A DNA stretch of 64,000 bases from Oopsacas minuta (GCA_024704765.1 JAKMXF010000299.1:434001-498000); one strand, 5' to 3'; shown: positions 13,111 to 25,030, counted from the stretch's first letter. Made by a program: numbers and translations. The notes: generated by a model from the letters alone, not told the origin.

Positions 13111-13614
13111 CAGTCAATGCCAGTTATAAGAACATCATCGGCAGTGGTGGATTCTTTAAACAATTCTGGGGGGCAAAATTGAACTTCTCAGAGCTAGTTT
13201 TTTATTTCATTATAGACTACTACACAGTACACATACTAGAACTATAATTCGTTGAGTAAGTGATTTGAGGACAATTTCCTTGAATAGAGAAATTGTGAAA
13301 GAAATCAATTTATATAATGTGTTGAAAAGGTGGATGATGTAGAAGAAGCGCGTGATTCTATGCTAGCTAAGACGCCTTCATCCTTGTAGAATTTCCAAAA
13401 ATTATATTCTTTCTTGTTTACTAATTAATTTCAATTATTCGAATGTTGAAAAGGGGGGGAGCCCCCCTTGCCCCCCAGGAATCCGCCGTTGATCGTCGGG
13501 AACTGGGCATAATGTTCTTATATCCGGTAAAAATTCAATGGAGTAAGATACAAAAGATTCGGTAAATCGAGTTATGGTTCTTATGACCGGTGTTCTTATT
13601 TCCGGCATCTACTG
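13111..13614. mobile_element. Pogo-like MITE interrupted by a hAT-type MITE
   Basis: The ends are TA-flanked and form an imperfect terminal inverted repeat: CAGTCAATGCCAGTTATAAG on the left and CAGTAGATGCCGGAAATAAG read inward from the right. The TA target and CAGT end are typical of Tc1/mariner-pogo elements. About 146 bp remain once the inserted element (13142-13491) and its duplicated target are removed. No coding capacity. Confidence 0.75.
13142..13491. mobile_element. hAT-type MITE nested in another MITE
   Basis: A 350-bp element with ends CAGTGGTGGATTC and, inward from the right, CAACGGCGGATTC. It is flanked by 8-bp near-identical direct repeats ATCATCGG (13134-13141) and ATCGTCGG (13492-13499). 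An 8-bp target duplication with CAGNG-type ends is the hAT hallmark. The interior has G/C runs and no coding frame. Confidence 0.8.
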
Positions 13615-13868
13615 TAGTACAACTCGGGGCTCGGCAAGCGTACGTATAACAAAACGTGTTAATATATGATAAATATCCATTCTTGATATTTGCACTTGTC
13701 AGATTGGTAGGAGCGAATTCTACGCACATGAAGAATTCTACACCTGAGGTGCACATATACACTCAAAAATGTATCCAATCACAAATCTTCATGTGAATTG
13801 GACTTCTAAACCTTCAGACAAAGTAAAACTAGGTAAATAGCCTCATTTATACATTGTTATATTTATAG

Positions 13869-16800
13869 CTGGTTCCATGGGAAGCTTGATCGTGCAGAAG
13901 CTGAAATGCGTCTAACAGAGATTCTAACTCCTGGAGCTTATCTAGTCCGTCAAAGTGTGAATACTCCAGATACATACTCTATATCTTTCATATCTTCTCA
14001 AGGGATTATTCACTTCAGAATAATGTTCTATACTGGGTCTTACTTTATCGGAGGAAGGAGGTTTACTTGTCTATCAGATATTGTGGGTTATTACATTAGC
14101 TATTCTACTATTGTAGCGTCAGAAACATTAATAATTCCTGTACCACCAAAACAGGTGAGCAAAAACATTTTTTATGAAAAATTGGAAATTATATTTGTTG
14201 ATATTTTAGGCATTAATAAACATACAAACTCGTATTATTGCAACAGATAATTATGTACAAAACCTGGAAACGGAAGAACTAAGGTATGATTCAATGTCCA
14301 CTCTTGCAACAAATATATTCACTATGATTAACGAAAATATTTTACTTGCACATGACACCTTAGTTGGCTAATTAATCGGAATATTGTAAATGATTATGAA
14401 TTACGTATTCAATTCTTGGATTATAATATACTCAATATTTAAACACTATAATATGGGTTAGGCTTCTACAGGATATGATATGATATTTCAGTTTGCAAAC
14501 GGATGTAATGAATATAGTATTTGGAATTTAACATCTAAATTCAGTAATTCATGGAGTATTTCTTAAATAGTGAACTTACATAGCTTGGGACATATTGGCC
14601 TTGCCTACTGGTGAAAAACTAGACAACGTTAAATGTCCATATTTGACCACTGCAGTCATTCATGGACAGGAAAATCAAAGCGCATGAAAGTAATTTCCCC
14701 GAAATTGTAAGATACATTTGTAATAATAATAAAGAATGTGATTATTAGAAGGTTACCTTTCGAATTTATTATTTCAAATATTTCATCAATTTTATTGTAT
14801 AGTTTTCGTCGTGGAGATATATTTGTGATTCTATCAGAAATAAATGAAGCTTGGTATTGGGTGAAATCTAACAAAACTGGAGAAACTGGGATGGTACCAA
14901 GAGATCTGTTCATGGATGTGGTCAGTCTGTAAGTCAAATAGAAATATTATACGTAAATCATTTCCGATTTTACAATGGTAAATTTCCCGCATTGAATAAA
15001 GCATTTAATATTGCCTCTACTGCTAGATCTCTCACAATGTATATTATACAGGAAATTAATAAATGATTAAAATACTCGCATACCATTACTTCTGTATTTC
15101 TAAGTACAGTTGAACCTCCGAGATGCGGACAGTCGGGATATTCCTGGTTCTAAGAAATACCCCTACCTCTATGGTGGTTCCAAAGTATTTCTAATCCACA
15201 ACTTCGCAGTTTATTGTCATGGTTTGAATTGAAAATACAGCTAAGGTCAACTCTATTATATGGAAAATTACATGAAAATGGGGAATATATTTTGAACTGA
15301 TTGAAAACATTGTGCTAAGATCTTGGAGTTCGACTTGTACCATGAATATACATACTACCTAGTTTAAATCAGTTAGAATATCCATGGTATTCAAGATACA
15401 AACGTGTGCTCTTAATTTTATGAGAGTGGAATATTTCTATTTATTCATTTGATATAACGTGTTTACGGAATCTTTAAATATTTATGTAATTTTGTTTAAT
15501 TGAATGTTCCAATTTTAATAGACAACAAAGATTGATATTTGTGCTGGAAAGCCTTGGTTTCATGAAAATATTGATCGAGACACAGCTCTAGAACTTGTTT
15601 CACGAGGTAGTTAGTTTATCCAATACTTTTCGTAACACCGCACATCGTTCATACCAGGGGCGGATCTGGCATACCCGGGCCCTACTTGGGCCAAAATCTT
15701 ATTCTATTATAGGCAGTGGTGGCCCGAGGGCCTGACAGACCCCAGACAAATGCCCAGTTTGCCACCCCTTGGACCGCCACTGGTTCATGCCACAATTGTA
15801 TTAAATCTGTCCCGATTAATTAAGCCGGGCTAACCTTATGTATATAATGAATATTATCATTATGTCTTTTGCCTGATTTATATAGTAACTTATTTTGTAG
15901 AAAAAAGAATTGGAAGCTTCTTAGTGAGGGCACATGAAACAGTCAATGTTTATGTATTGATTGTACGGTGAGTTATCATATTTGCTTAAAACTTATTCAT
16001 ATACTTAGTTTATCTGAATTTGCTTAAAGTGGTGTATCTGGACCTCTCAAATTCAAAATTCTCAAAGAAGACTATTATTTCCTCGGAAAACGTCCTTACA
16101 ACAGGTGAATACTAAATACAATAGACTCTCGACTGCCAATAATGCTGCTACGTATATTGTATTTATTTTTTGTTTATAAATGGGGGTTTCCTTAGCATTG
16201 AAGAGATTTTGAAACATTACAAGAAGGAACCTATCCATGAACAGATTTGTTTAGGCTTTCCAATACCTAAGGTAAATTAATATTATTTCGTTACATCATT
16301 TGAATAGTTCTAATCTAAATTGGCTAATTCATGATTTTATCATTTATTGAATTATTTGAAAACAACAATTTTTCCATAATACTTTTGAGCATAGTCTTTG
16401 GATCAATTGGATGGATAACACTGGACAACATTTTACAACTTATTTTTTATTCCTTGCTCGTTTCAAGTTTACCTAGACTAATATGGCCATGCTGAATCCA
16501 AATCTGGCCTTAGATTTTTTCTAACACGTCACGTTTTTGAGATATGACATATGCATACAACAACCCGTAATTGTCATTTTGGCTAATTTTGGTTGTGCAG
16601 AACAAAACATTACATGTAATAAACACAGTGATTGCTAGTGAAAATAACAGAATTATCATTTTGCACAATTTAACACAACCCAGGATGATTAAACCAGACA
16701 AAAATAACATTGTGTCCTCTCAAAAGTGCTTTATACACTTGCTCTTTCGAGCATGTTCAGTGTCAGTTTCACGCTGGAGAAACCAGCAGTAGTCCCCCAT

Positions 16801-19800
16801 CATGTTTGGGTTAAATCGACCTCCATACCGCGATTCCATCACGGTATAGAGGTCGAAAATCCAGCAATATTTGTTGTGCAAAAATAACAATCCAACGTAT
16901 GGTTTTAGGTTCTCGCCAAATCATAGGTACCGCAAATGGCATGGATTTCTTCTTTCCATTAAGCCATTGGATTAGACTGGCATAGCAGACGGTACAGCAG
17001 ATGTGAGGTGCCCAGTTCTTGTCTTGGTCACCAACTTTGCAACCAAAGTAATACTTGTAGCCAATCTTGACACGATTGGCAATATTTCTTCGCTGGGGCT
17101 TCGGCGTAAATTTTCCACAAATATAGCAGAAGTTATCTGGGTGGTTCGTGCATTGTCTTCTGCTCGTATTCATTGTAAACAAAAAGCTTAAATACACAAT
17201 CAGTTACAAACTAAAAATTCTGTAAAACAGTGATGTTGTTGGTTTATCGATACAGTCTACAATCCACCCGCAAGTAGGCTAAATAACCCCTCCTTATAGC
17301 CATGGCCAAGAACACTCAAGAATGCATTAATTGTCAAAAGATAGAACATTACATTTACAAAATAATGTTAATATTAACCGTACATAATATGCATTGTTGA
17401 CCAACAATTCGCTGGGAAAGAAAATTGTACAATAGGCCTAACTTGTACTGTATAGTACCTTATAATATAGTGCCAATCAATGCAAAATCCGAATTTCGTG
17501 AATTTTCATATCTTGAAATCCTGACGTGATAGACCAATTCTGATTTCAGATTTGGAATCAGCATCCCAAAGTTAGTCTAGGTAATCTATTTTCATTTGAG
17601 GAATAAATTTGATGTTGCCCAGTGTAATCAATACTATTATGTCGTTATATGGGACCTAGTAATATGGCTTTGCTTTGTCTTACATAATTCTATACTATCT
17701 TCAGTAAATTTAGTTATAGCCTTTTTATTTTTAAGAGATTCGACTGTTTACCAATTGAACTTCCTCCAATCGCTCAAGAAGACAGAGAGAAAAATCTGAA
17801 GGCTTTTAAAGAGAAGCTTCGTAGTGCAAAAATCAGAGAGAGGGAAATGATTGTTAAGGCTGGTACTCTAACTCGTAAAGGTACTAGCACTATACAACAT
17901 AATTCAACTGTGTAAATACATATAACTACCGTTATCGAATACCGGAATTCATTGCAAATTTGTTATAATTAACGAGTATACAAATATTCCTCATACAATT
18001 TTATGTAAATTTTTTCAGAGAGAATATCATTCCGCACTAAATGGAAGCCTTATTACGTTCAGCTGCATAAAGACCACAAAGTTATATTTAAAGACAATGA
18101 AAAGGTTTGTACTATTATCCTTTCCTGTATAATTCTCTCCTAATTCCTCCCATTTATATGAATCTTCTAACACTCGTTTTTTCCAATTTAATACATATTT
18201 TATTCAACTGTATTTCTCAGGCAACAAAAGCCAAACATCTTCTGGACTTAAAGAATTGCTCAATAAATCACGTTCATCATTCTATGTTTTTCAGGTGAGT
18301 TTATTAATACGTATACACTTGAATACATCAGCAGCAGGCGTAGATAATGCTTTGTTTTAACTTTTTCCCCTCTTGTTTAGAGATCATATATTTCTCGTGG
18401 TCGACTACTCCCTCTCACAAAAGAGGACTCACCTTTTTTTAGCTTGTCAGACGAAAGAAGAGTATGAAGTAAGCAAAACCTTTTCAAAATCTATTTTTCA
18501 TTATTTACTATTGGATCAACGAATTTCTTAGTACCAACATTTACATATTATCCATGGTTTAATATAGACAGTTATTTGTATTAGGAAATTACTGTACGTA
18601 TACCTCATGTTTGTATTCGCCCACATGAATTCCGATCATTTTGACAAATCTATATGAATAGTGTATATATTTTGTAGGTGTGGTTTGACGCATTAAGAAC
18701 AGCTGGTGATCTTGCATCAGGGAAAACACAACCTAATCAACAGTACAAAACAATTCGTAACCTAACAATTGGAGTACAGTCATGTGAAATGCAGGGCGCT
18801 GGTACTAACTATAGCCCAGGCTATTGTATGATATCTCTGGACGGTTTTAACCTAGGCCGTACTGATATTGTGCTTCCAATGGATTCATACAAGTGGGATA
18901 AAGAATTCACTTTCACGTATGTTATTTGTATTATTAGTTTTGATAATCTTTGGATTTATAAATTACTTTTGATCGAAATAAATTGAATTTATTTCTTACT
19001 AGGAACCTATCTGGAGATCTATCAACTATTTCTGTAAAATTCTTTACGAAGGGAAATCTTCTACGGAATGCTGGGGGTGTATTCCAAGGTACTATAGTTA
19101 TATTGTCAAATAATTTTGCACAGGGTTATGTTGCTTAATTAACCTCAGCTAACAGTACTTGTATTACAAAATAGTATTATAATTTTCTTTGGCATTTTTG
19201 TCAAAACCCTACTGGAATCACTTTACAAAAATTGTTTCAGCTTTATAATTTATACGTATTACATTTTCAAAATTCGTTCTATTCCACTACACATCAACTT
19301 TTGTAATACAGCTAGAGTGCACTTTATTTTACTAATAATTATTTGTATAGGTGAGATTACACTGTATCTCAACGCATTAACATCTCATGAGAAGATTGAT
19401 AATTGGTATAAACTCAATTGTAAAACTGGAGTTAGAGGGAAGCTAAAGTTGAAAGGGAATTTTCAGGTTTGTTAATATTTACTCAATTCTTAGATGTAGC
19501 ATAATCATGCTATAGAATTCGTCTGTAAGTTGTAAATATATTTATTTTCTATAATTATCGAAGATTATTTTGGCCATATCCATGCGTATATCTGTTATGC
19601 TCTATTTTGATTTGGCGAATTAATTCAGCTATTTGTACACGCGAAAATTTGAAAAACACAACTATATAATTAGTGTAGTGCTTCATGTCTAGTTTAATGT
19701 TAAAAAGAGTTAGTATTTTGCGAATTGTTTTGAAGTGTTTTACACTTTTAGTGTAATGTTGTGTATCTGTTATATTCCCAATTAGAACGAAGTTGTATTA

Positions 19801-22800
19801 CCGGTTAAAGAGTACGAAGTTTTTCAAGCAGCACTACTTGATGAATCGCTAGTTGCACTCCACACCCTTGACAGCATAAAATCAGACGATAGGAATTCAT
19901 TAGGCGCTTCTCTAGTTAAGATTATGGGATGTTGTCATTCTACTCACATTCTAATTCCTAAGATTATGGCGTTAGAAGTTAAGAGATCTCTAATGGGTAT
20001 GCAATTAGTTTACTATTTTAGATTTATATAGAAATTTAGCCTTTTATCTATTCGAGCTCTAGTGTATATGAGGATTGCAGAAATGTTATCTGCGGGATCT
20101 TTTGAGATGGGAAAACATTCAATGATGCACATGTTAATTAAGATGTAACGGCCATTTATAGGTTTATCTTTGCTATCGATTCATTTTTCATTGGGTATAA
20201 ATGCACTTAATGAGATGCTATGGAATATGCAATAAATATATTTTGTGATTTTTACAATAAGAACCCATGTAATTATATGAAACACTTGATTTAACTAGTT
20301 TGATAGTTTTTTGCTGCACCAAGATGATTCAACTAATATGTGTTTGAGAACAGAAGATAATAAAAGCAAATGTTTTATTGAAATTACAATTTCAGTAACT
20401 ACCCTTCTGAATTTTTCAAGTGAGATGACATTTAATTTGAAAGCGGAAATCTATTCCTTCGTAACTTGCCTTGCTGGTTTCCTTGGGATAGTTTCTACAG
20501 GAATTAATTCAGGGATGATTTCTCCAATAATTCCGGAATTGATGAAAGACGAATTGGTTACAACAGAATTACTGCCTATTTTCACTGGTTCGTATTTCGT
20601 AGGAACTTTTATAGGACATATAAGCACTGGATGCGTAGTGTTACTTGGTAGAAAGAAAGTTCTCATAATCTCCCTCTCATTTATATACTACTTTGTAAAC
20701 TACATTTTCCTATTCGGCTTGAACTCTCTATCTGTTATTGCTGCTCGCTTGGTTCTAGGGATACATGACTCAATTGTGTTCGATCTATTTATAGTGTTAA
20801 CTGGTGAGGTTGTCATGGATACGAGAAAAAGTGTATATTGCACAAGTATGGGTATTTCACTTAGATTGAGCGTTTTATTGGCTTACCTTCTAGGTATTTG
20901 GATAAGTTACAGATATATTGTGATAGTTTCTATGTCATGCTATACATTATGTATAATATTGATGGTATTGCAACCTACTTCACCACATTGGCTAATTAAG
21001 AAAGGTCATTTTGAGATGGCGAATAGAGTTTTGTTTCGTATCTATCAAAATCAAACTGTTGCAGATGAAAAATTTAATGAAATATATGAACAACAATGTA
21101 TTAGCGGCCAAACCTATCAAAATATTGACAATTCTAATAAATTGTTGGAAAAGTTTAGATCCATTTTCAATTGGCCTGTTTTGAAACCTATCCTGATTAT
21201 CTCATCACTACAAATCCTTAAGGAAATGTCAGGTCATGAAACAATTGTAAGTTACTGCTCTTTAATATTATCTGTAAATGCTTCTGTTACAAACTCTACT
21301 AGTATATTGGCGGATAAAAATGTACAAGCATTAGCATACCCTTCACTGCTTGGATTAGGGAGTGTTCTCTCATTGTTAATTGTATCACCGAAACGCCTCA
21401 AGGCTATTTTAATAGTCACTACAGTGGGACAGTTAATTGCTCACTTATCAATGACGTCATATTTCGTTGTCACACAGTACAACTTACTCAATCAAACTGG
21501 GATAATAATGCATTACTTATTTATATGGGGGGAATTAAGCATTGCGATGTATGGTCTATTCTTTTCATTAGGGTGGGGATCTATCATCTATTATCTCTAC
21601 ATTGAACTGTTCCATCCCAAGCATAGAGAATTTTCTACATCTATATGTTCTTTAGCAATGGCTGTAACTTCAATATCGAGTGTGACTACTAATGGATATA
21701 TCCTTGAAGTGTTTGGTGGTGTTGTGATGTTCTCATCTTTCAGTATTACTTGTATTGTGGCGGTTATATTTCAAATATTCCTACTTCCAACCTTACAGTA
21801 AATTTGTAAACTAATTTTCTTTTCTTTACTTTATCTTTGTGTCAATTTCCAGCTTAGTTCTATCAATTTGCTCGCTACGAAGTTACCATTTAGAGTTTTG
21901 CATTGTGTGTTATATTATATTTGGTGTGTATATGAAAATCCTGTAACATTTGTGTTCTCTCAATCTTTATTCATTTATTATTATACTGGGAATGCATATA
22001 TAGATTCTAGAATTTTGTCTTTGAGAGACATTTGCGATTTACAATATTTCTAGTACTGCAACTTTACAACCTTTTTCATAATGTAGATGCAAAATCTTCT
22101 CTGTTCCGTAACACTACCCTCGCTACCTCTCTGATGGACCATCTAATGCGTACAGTTGGTAATGTGTACATAAAAGATATCCTTAGTGAGAATATTACCA
22201 ATGTTATTAATGAATCGCATTCTCTTGAGGTCAGTATCATATACTCCTTACTTTATATATGAATGTATGTATCGCATAAATTAGTACACTTTAATCTACC
22301 AAATATTCTGAAATAACGAGCTTTTGTATCGGCTATTTTTAGTGCGACTCTAATGGCATGGACGATGTGCGACGTCCGTACGTTCGTCCGCGCGGTCGTG
22401 CGAAATCTAGCATCGTGCCAATCACACGAAAATTGGTACACATACATATACATTTTGGGTCGGAGATTTGCACGTTGGGTATGAATTCTTTCTAAAGTCA
22501 ATATTGCACTCCTTTTTGGTGATTACTCATATTTTCACACTTTCTATGTAAATACAAAGGAAGCTAGAGATTAGGTTTCAACATGTTATTAGGGGGTAAT
22601 TGGGTGCGTAGAGTCAGATTTTGAGAATTCCAGAGTCTGAAAGTTACAAATTAACAGATTTATCATATGATTAATCAATTTTCACACCTTTTTGTATATT
22701 CCTCAAAATCATGCTAAAGATTTCCTTTTAACTGCAAATCAGAGGTTATCGAGTTTGTAGATTCCAAATTTGACATTTTCAAATTTATATTTACATGATT

Positions 22801-25030
22801 TAACATATTTTAACATCTTTTTGTACATATTTCCAATTGATGTTAGAGATTCGTTTCTAAAGTTAGACAGGGTAATTGCAGGATAATTATTTAGAATTTT
22901 ATCAATAGGATTGGGGATAGAACATGAAGTTCAGTAGGGGACGAGAATATTGAATGTCCTCCAATAGCCCAAAATCATTCGTGGTCCAGTGCATCGTGGC
23001 ATCTACAAGGTGGGGTCAGGGGGGCATCCCCCCTGAAAAGAACAAAAATACTAACATGGCCATGATACATACAATTTACATATAATACAGTGTTTATCTT
23101 GTAATTTATTTGGTTAGATAGATCCATTGAAAACATCAGAATCTCTTGTGCAAGAAAACTTAAGTATTCTCCTTCATCATATCCGCTTATTATGGGATAA
23201 GATCCAGACTTCTGTTAAACTGATACCGAAGTTAGTTTCATCATAATTTCTATATGAGTAAATGTAATGTCAACCGATATTTGGCTCAATTATTATGTTA
23301 TTAATGTGTTTTTCAGGATCTTGAGATATATATTCTATATGGTCAGATGTCAGGTATCTGAGAAATGGCCTGAAGACAAACTAGTGGGTCATAGGATTGT
23401 CAGGTTAGATAGATTCATATAATCATTGTCTTGGCCTGGTTTATATATGTAGATTGTTCTATCCTTAATTTTGTTGTATCAACCAATATTTTTTCGTGTA
23501 AGTTTCCGTTTTGATATTTGCCAAACATATCTTAACAAATATTTGAATTTTATTTATTCTTTTCCTGTTTAGCTGTTTCTTGTTTTTGAGATTTATCTGT
23601 CCTGCTATCACGAATCCTAAACTATATTCTATTGTAGAAGGTAAATTTCTTTAATTTCTAACTCTAATTCTATGAGCGCAGATCAAAACGTCTACAAACC
23701 GACCAATTATTGCTATGCGATTCCTCAAAGGTTTTTTATCGAATTTCTGAGAGAATTAGTGTTATTGTTGTATTTGTGCATTTACTACATTATTGGGATA
23801 CTTCTTTGGAATTTTGTTGGCATTAGTGTCTATCTTGGCTCGGACTGTTGTTCGGACTTCTTGACCACCCCGTGGTTTTTGGCACGTGAATTTTAATGGG
23901 TTATTGGCGATACTGTAATGACTATTATCGAATTAGTATTTTTGAGGAATTGCATTTTTGTCTAAGAATTTCATCTGTGCCATTTGTTAACGTTTCAGTA
24001 TGTAAACGTTTTAACCGTAATCAATTCTATTACTCTACATATTTATATCAGATTTAATGTACGTATATCTAATTTTGTAGATCTTCCAGTAGACTCTTAC
24101 CGCTCTCTTACATTAGTAGCTAAAACTTTACAAAATCTTGCAAACTTTGCTATTTCACCAAAGGTATATTACTTCGTACCGTATTTCCCTGAATAAGTGT
24201 CGAAAGCAAGAAAATGTCTCCAAGAATTATCACCATGACCCTCTAGAAGAATTTGTGTGAAATTTCCGCCTCATTTGGTTATGCAACAAATTAGAGTAAT
24301 TTGTTTCCCAAAATCATTTGTATTTTTTAAATTGTAAATAATTTCTACGAAAAGAATAACCCCCTGTGACTTATTCAGGAAATACAGAGAGTATATTTTT
24401 ATTCAATATATTTGCATGGAAATTTTTATTCTTGCATATTATTTGTAGGAACAGTATATGCGGGTGTTCAAACATTTTCTTGAAGATAAACAGAAGGAAA
24501 TGAAAAATTTTTTAGATCTTATCTCTTCCGAGGTACATTCTTTCGTTGGAAATACAGTCTAACCTCCTTTAACGAGTGCCAGAGAGGCCGATGCTACCTC
24601 CTCTTCCCGTTTGTGGAGGTTGATTTGTATTGTACTAGGATTTTGCCCTGTAATTTTTCACTTCTCAAAAAATATTGAGTCTCTCTCTTTCTCTCTGGGT
24701 TTATAATATATACCTATATTATTTTCTTATTTGTAGGAAGCAGTGCCTTCCTATCCACCAATGGAGCTAGATTGTTCTAATGATCTAGCTGCACTACACC
24801 ATAAGATACAAGTAGTTAGAGACAAACTCATACCAGATGCAACACCTCAGGTTAGAATATATGTAATACTACAAAACAGAAGTATTTGCATATTTGTCTA
24901 AACTCAATCATTAAGTTTACTTATTTTATATTTTCTACATTATAAGGTTCTATCTCTTGTTAAAGCATCGGACAATATCTTTCTCAGAGAAGTCACACTT
25001 TGTAAAGGTGCTCATGTCACTCAATTATGA
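13869..25030 (+). CDS. RASA1: p120 RasGAP (RASA1), at least 23 exons, 5' end not resolved
   Basis: This protein binds phosphotyrosine receptors and inactivates Ras. Exons: 13869-14154, 14210-14283, 14803-14920, 15522-15606, 15901-15967, 16030-16104, 16196-16271, 17736-17880, 18019-18104, 18221-18294, 18381-18468, 18678-18916, 19003-19088, 19351-19466, 19786-19996, 22087-22229, 23118-23230, 23317-23403, 23573-23640, 24081-24163, 24449-24532, 24737-24850, 24947-25030. They give 866 residues in frame, matching the human length from the first SH2 onward. Domain order: SH2 (WFHGKL, GAYLVRQ), SH3 (FRRGDIFVI), SH2 (PWFHENID, GSFLVRA), PH, C2, RasGAP. The arginine finger is in SLFRNTTLAT, and FLRFICPAI is intact. 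The initiator exon upstream of 13869 was not found. The donor at 14921 (gtcagt) was chosen because it keeps frame. Introns host an MFS gene, a pseudogene and MITEs. Confidence 0.93.
15655..15782. mobile_element. hAT-type MITE in a RASA1 intron
   Basis: A 128-bp element starting CAGGGGCGGATC and ending GGACCGCCACTG. It is flanked by 8-bp direct repeats GTTCATAC (15647-15654) and GTTCATGC (15783-15790) that differ at one base. The ends pair imperfectly as inverted repeats. It lies in the intron between the exons ending at 15606 and starting at 15901. Confidence 0.8.
16720..17173 (-). pseudogene. Frameshifted, internally deleted copy of a cysteine-rich invertebrate repeat-type protein
   Basis: Reading the minus strand from the ATG at 17173, a cysteine-rich head runs through CTNHPDNFCYICGKFT, GYKYYFGCKVGDQDK, WAPHICCTVC and MPFAVPMIWREPK. 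I recall this head from uncharacterised multi-copy proteins of invertebrate genomes that behave like transposon-borne genes. After WREPK the frame breaks: the expected next segment (DCYFCTTNIAGFS) is in another frame, ends at a stop, and is followed in a further frame by the family's usual C-terminal part (NPNMMGDYCWFLQRET) with a stop at 16720. The middle of the protein is missing. It sits antisense in the RASA1 intron between 16271 and 17736 and is not expected to be functional. The family link is from memory and needs a database search. Confidence 0.7.
20338..21801 (+). CDS. MFS sugar-porter-like transporter, intronless, nested in a RASA1 intron
   Basis: The intact frame encodes about 487 residues with many hydrophobic segments, consistent with about 12 membrane helices. 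The order fits the SLC2/trehalose-transporter group: a first helix region ending SGMISPIIPEL, a cytoplasmic GRKK loop after helix 2, and SPHWLIKKG before the central loop, matching the usual SPRWL motif. The C-terminal PETKG motif is absent (it ends FLLPTLQ) and several signature residues are changed, so the substrate cannot be named. The first in-frame ATG is at 20338; the ATG at 20425, just before the first helix, is an equally good start. It lies wholly between RASA1 exons ending at 19996 and starting at 22087, on the same strand. The lack of introns suggests retroposition or intron loss; the open frame argues for recent function. Confidence 0.8.
   Translation: MCLRTEDNKSKCFIEITISVTTLLNFSSEMTFNLKAEIYSFVTCLAGFLGIVSTGINSGMISPIIPELMKDELVTTELLPIFTGSYFVGTFIGHISTGCVVLLGRKKVLIISLSFIYYFVNYIFLFGLNSLSVIAARLVLGIHDSIVFDLFIVLTGEVVMDTRKSVYCTSMGISLRLSVLLAYLLGIWISYRYIVIVSMSCYTLCIILMVLQPTSPHWLIKKGHFEMANRVLFRIYQNQTVADEKFNEIYEQQCISGQTYQNIDNSNKLLEKFRSIFNWPVLKPILIISSLQILKEMSGHETIVSYCSLILSVNASVTNSTSILADKNVQALAYPSLLGLGSVLSLLIVSPKRLKAILIVTTVGQLIAHLSMTSYFVVTQYNLLNQTGIIMHYLFIWGELSIAMYGLFFSLGWGSIIYYLYIELFHPKHREFSTSICSLAMAVTSISSVTTNGYILEVFGGVVMFSSFSITCIVAVIFQIFLLPTLQ
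22340..22480. other. CpG-rich patch in a RASA1 intron
   Basis: About 22365-22405 contains many CpG dinucleotides in a strongly AT-rich intron, after which the sequence returns to background. It may be a fragment of a dispersed repeat. No coding or RNA gene feature was recognised. Confidence 0.3.
22600..22885. repeat. Two units of a dispersed roughly 140-bp repeat
   Basis: Two consecutive degenerate units share a pattern with copies near 30.5-30.9, 34.7-34.8, 44.0-44.2 and 54.0-54.1 kb. The pattern is a TCGAGTTTGTAGATTC-like start, then text resembling TTACATGATTAATCATATTT, then CACACCTTTTTG. They lie in an RASA1 intron. Confidence 0.5.
23690..23890. repeat. Partial copy of the 370-bp dispersed repeat
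   Basis: The stretch containing GTTCGGACTTCTTGACCACC resembles the inverted pair at 56.13-56.51 and 61.16-61.53 kb (there GATATCCGGACTTCTTGAGC and neighbours). It is diverged and lies in the RASA1 intron between exons ending at 23640 and starting at 24081. Confidence 0.45.
24557..24632. mobile_element. Degenerate pogo-like MITE
   Basis: Starts CAGTCTAACCTCC after TA and ends with an imperfect inverted counterpart (GGAGGTTGATTTG). It sits in a RASA1 intron. Ends are diverged, so limits are approximate. Confidence 0.4.

Noticed and set aside
13029..13247. Possible upstream RASA1 exon after an acceptor-like site
   Set aside because: The sequence is the end of the nested MITE pair (TA-flanked CAGT end and hAT end) and has no similarity to a RasGAP N-terminus.
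16571..16792. Plus-strand open frame in a RASA1 intron
   Set aside because: It overlaps the antisense pseudogene tail and has no recognisable similarity.
20338..21801. MFS frame as extra exons of RASA1
   Set aside because: RASA1 exons 19786-19996 and 22087-22229 join in phase without it and restore the continuous RasGAP domain.
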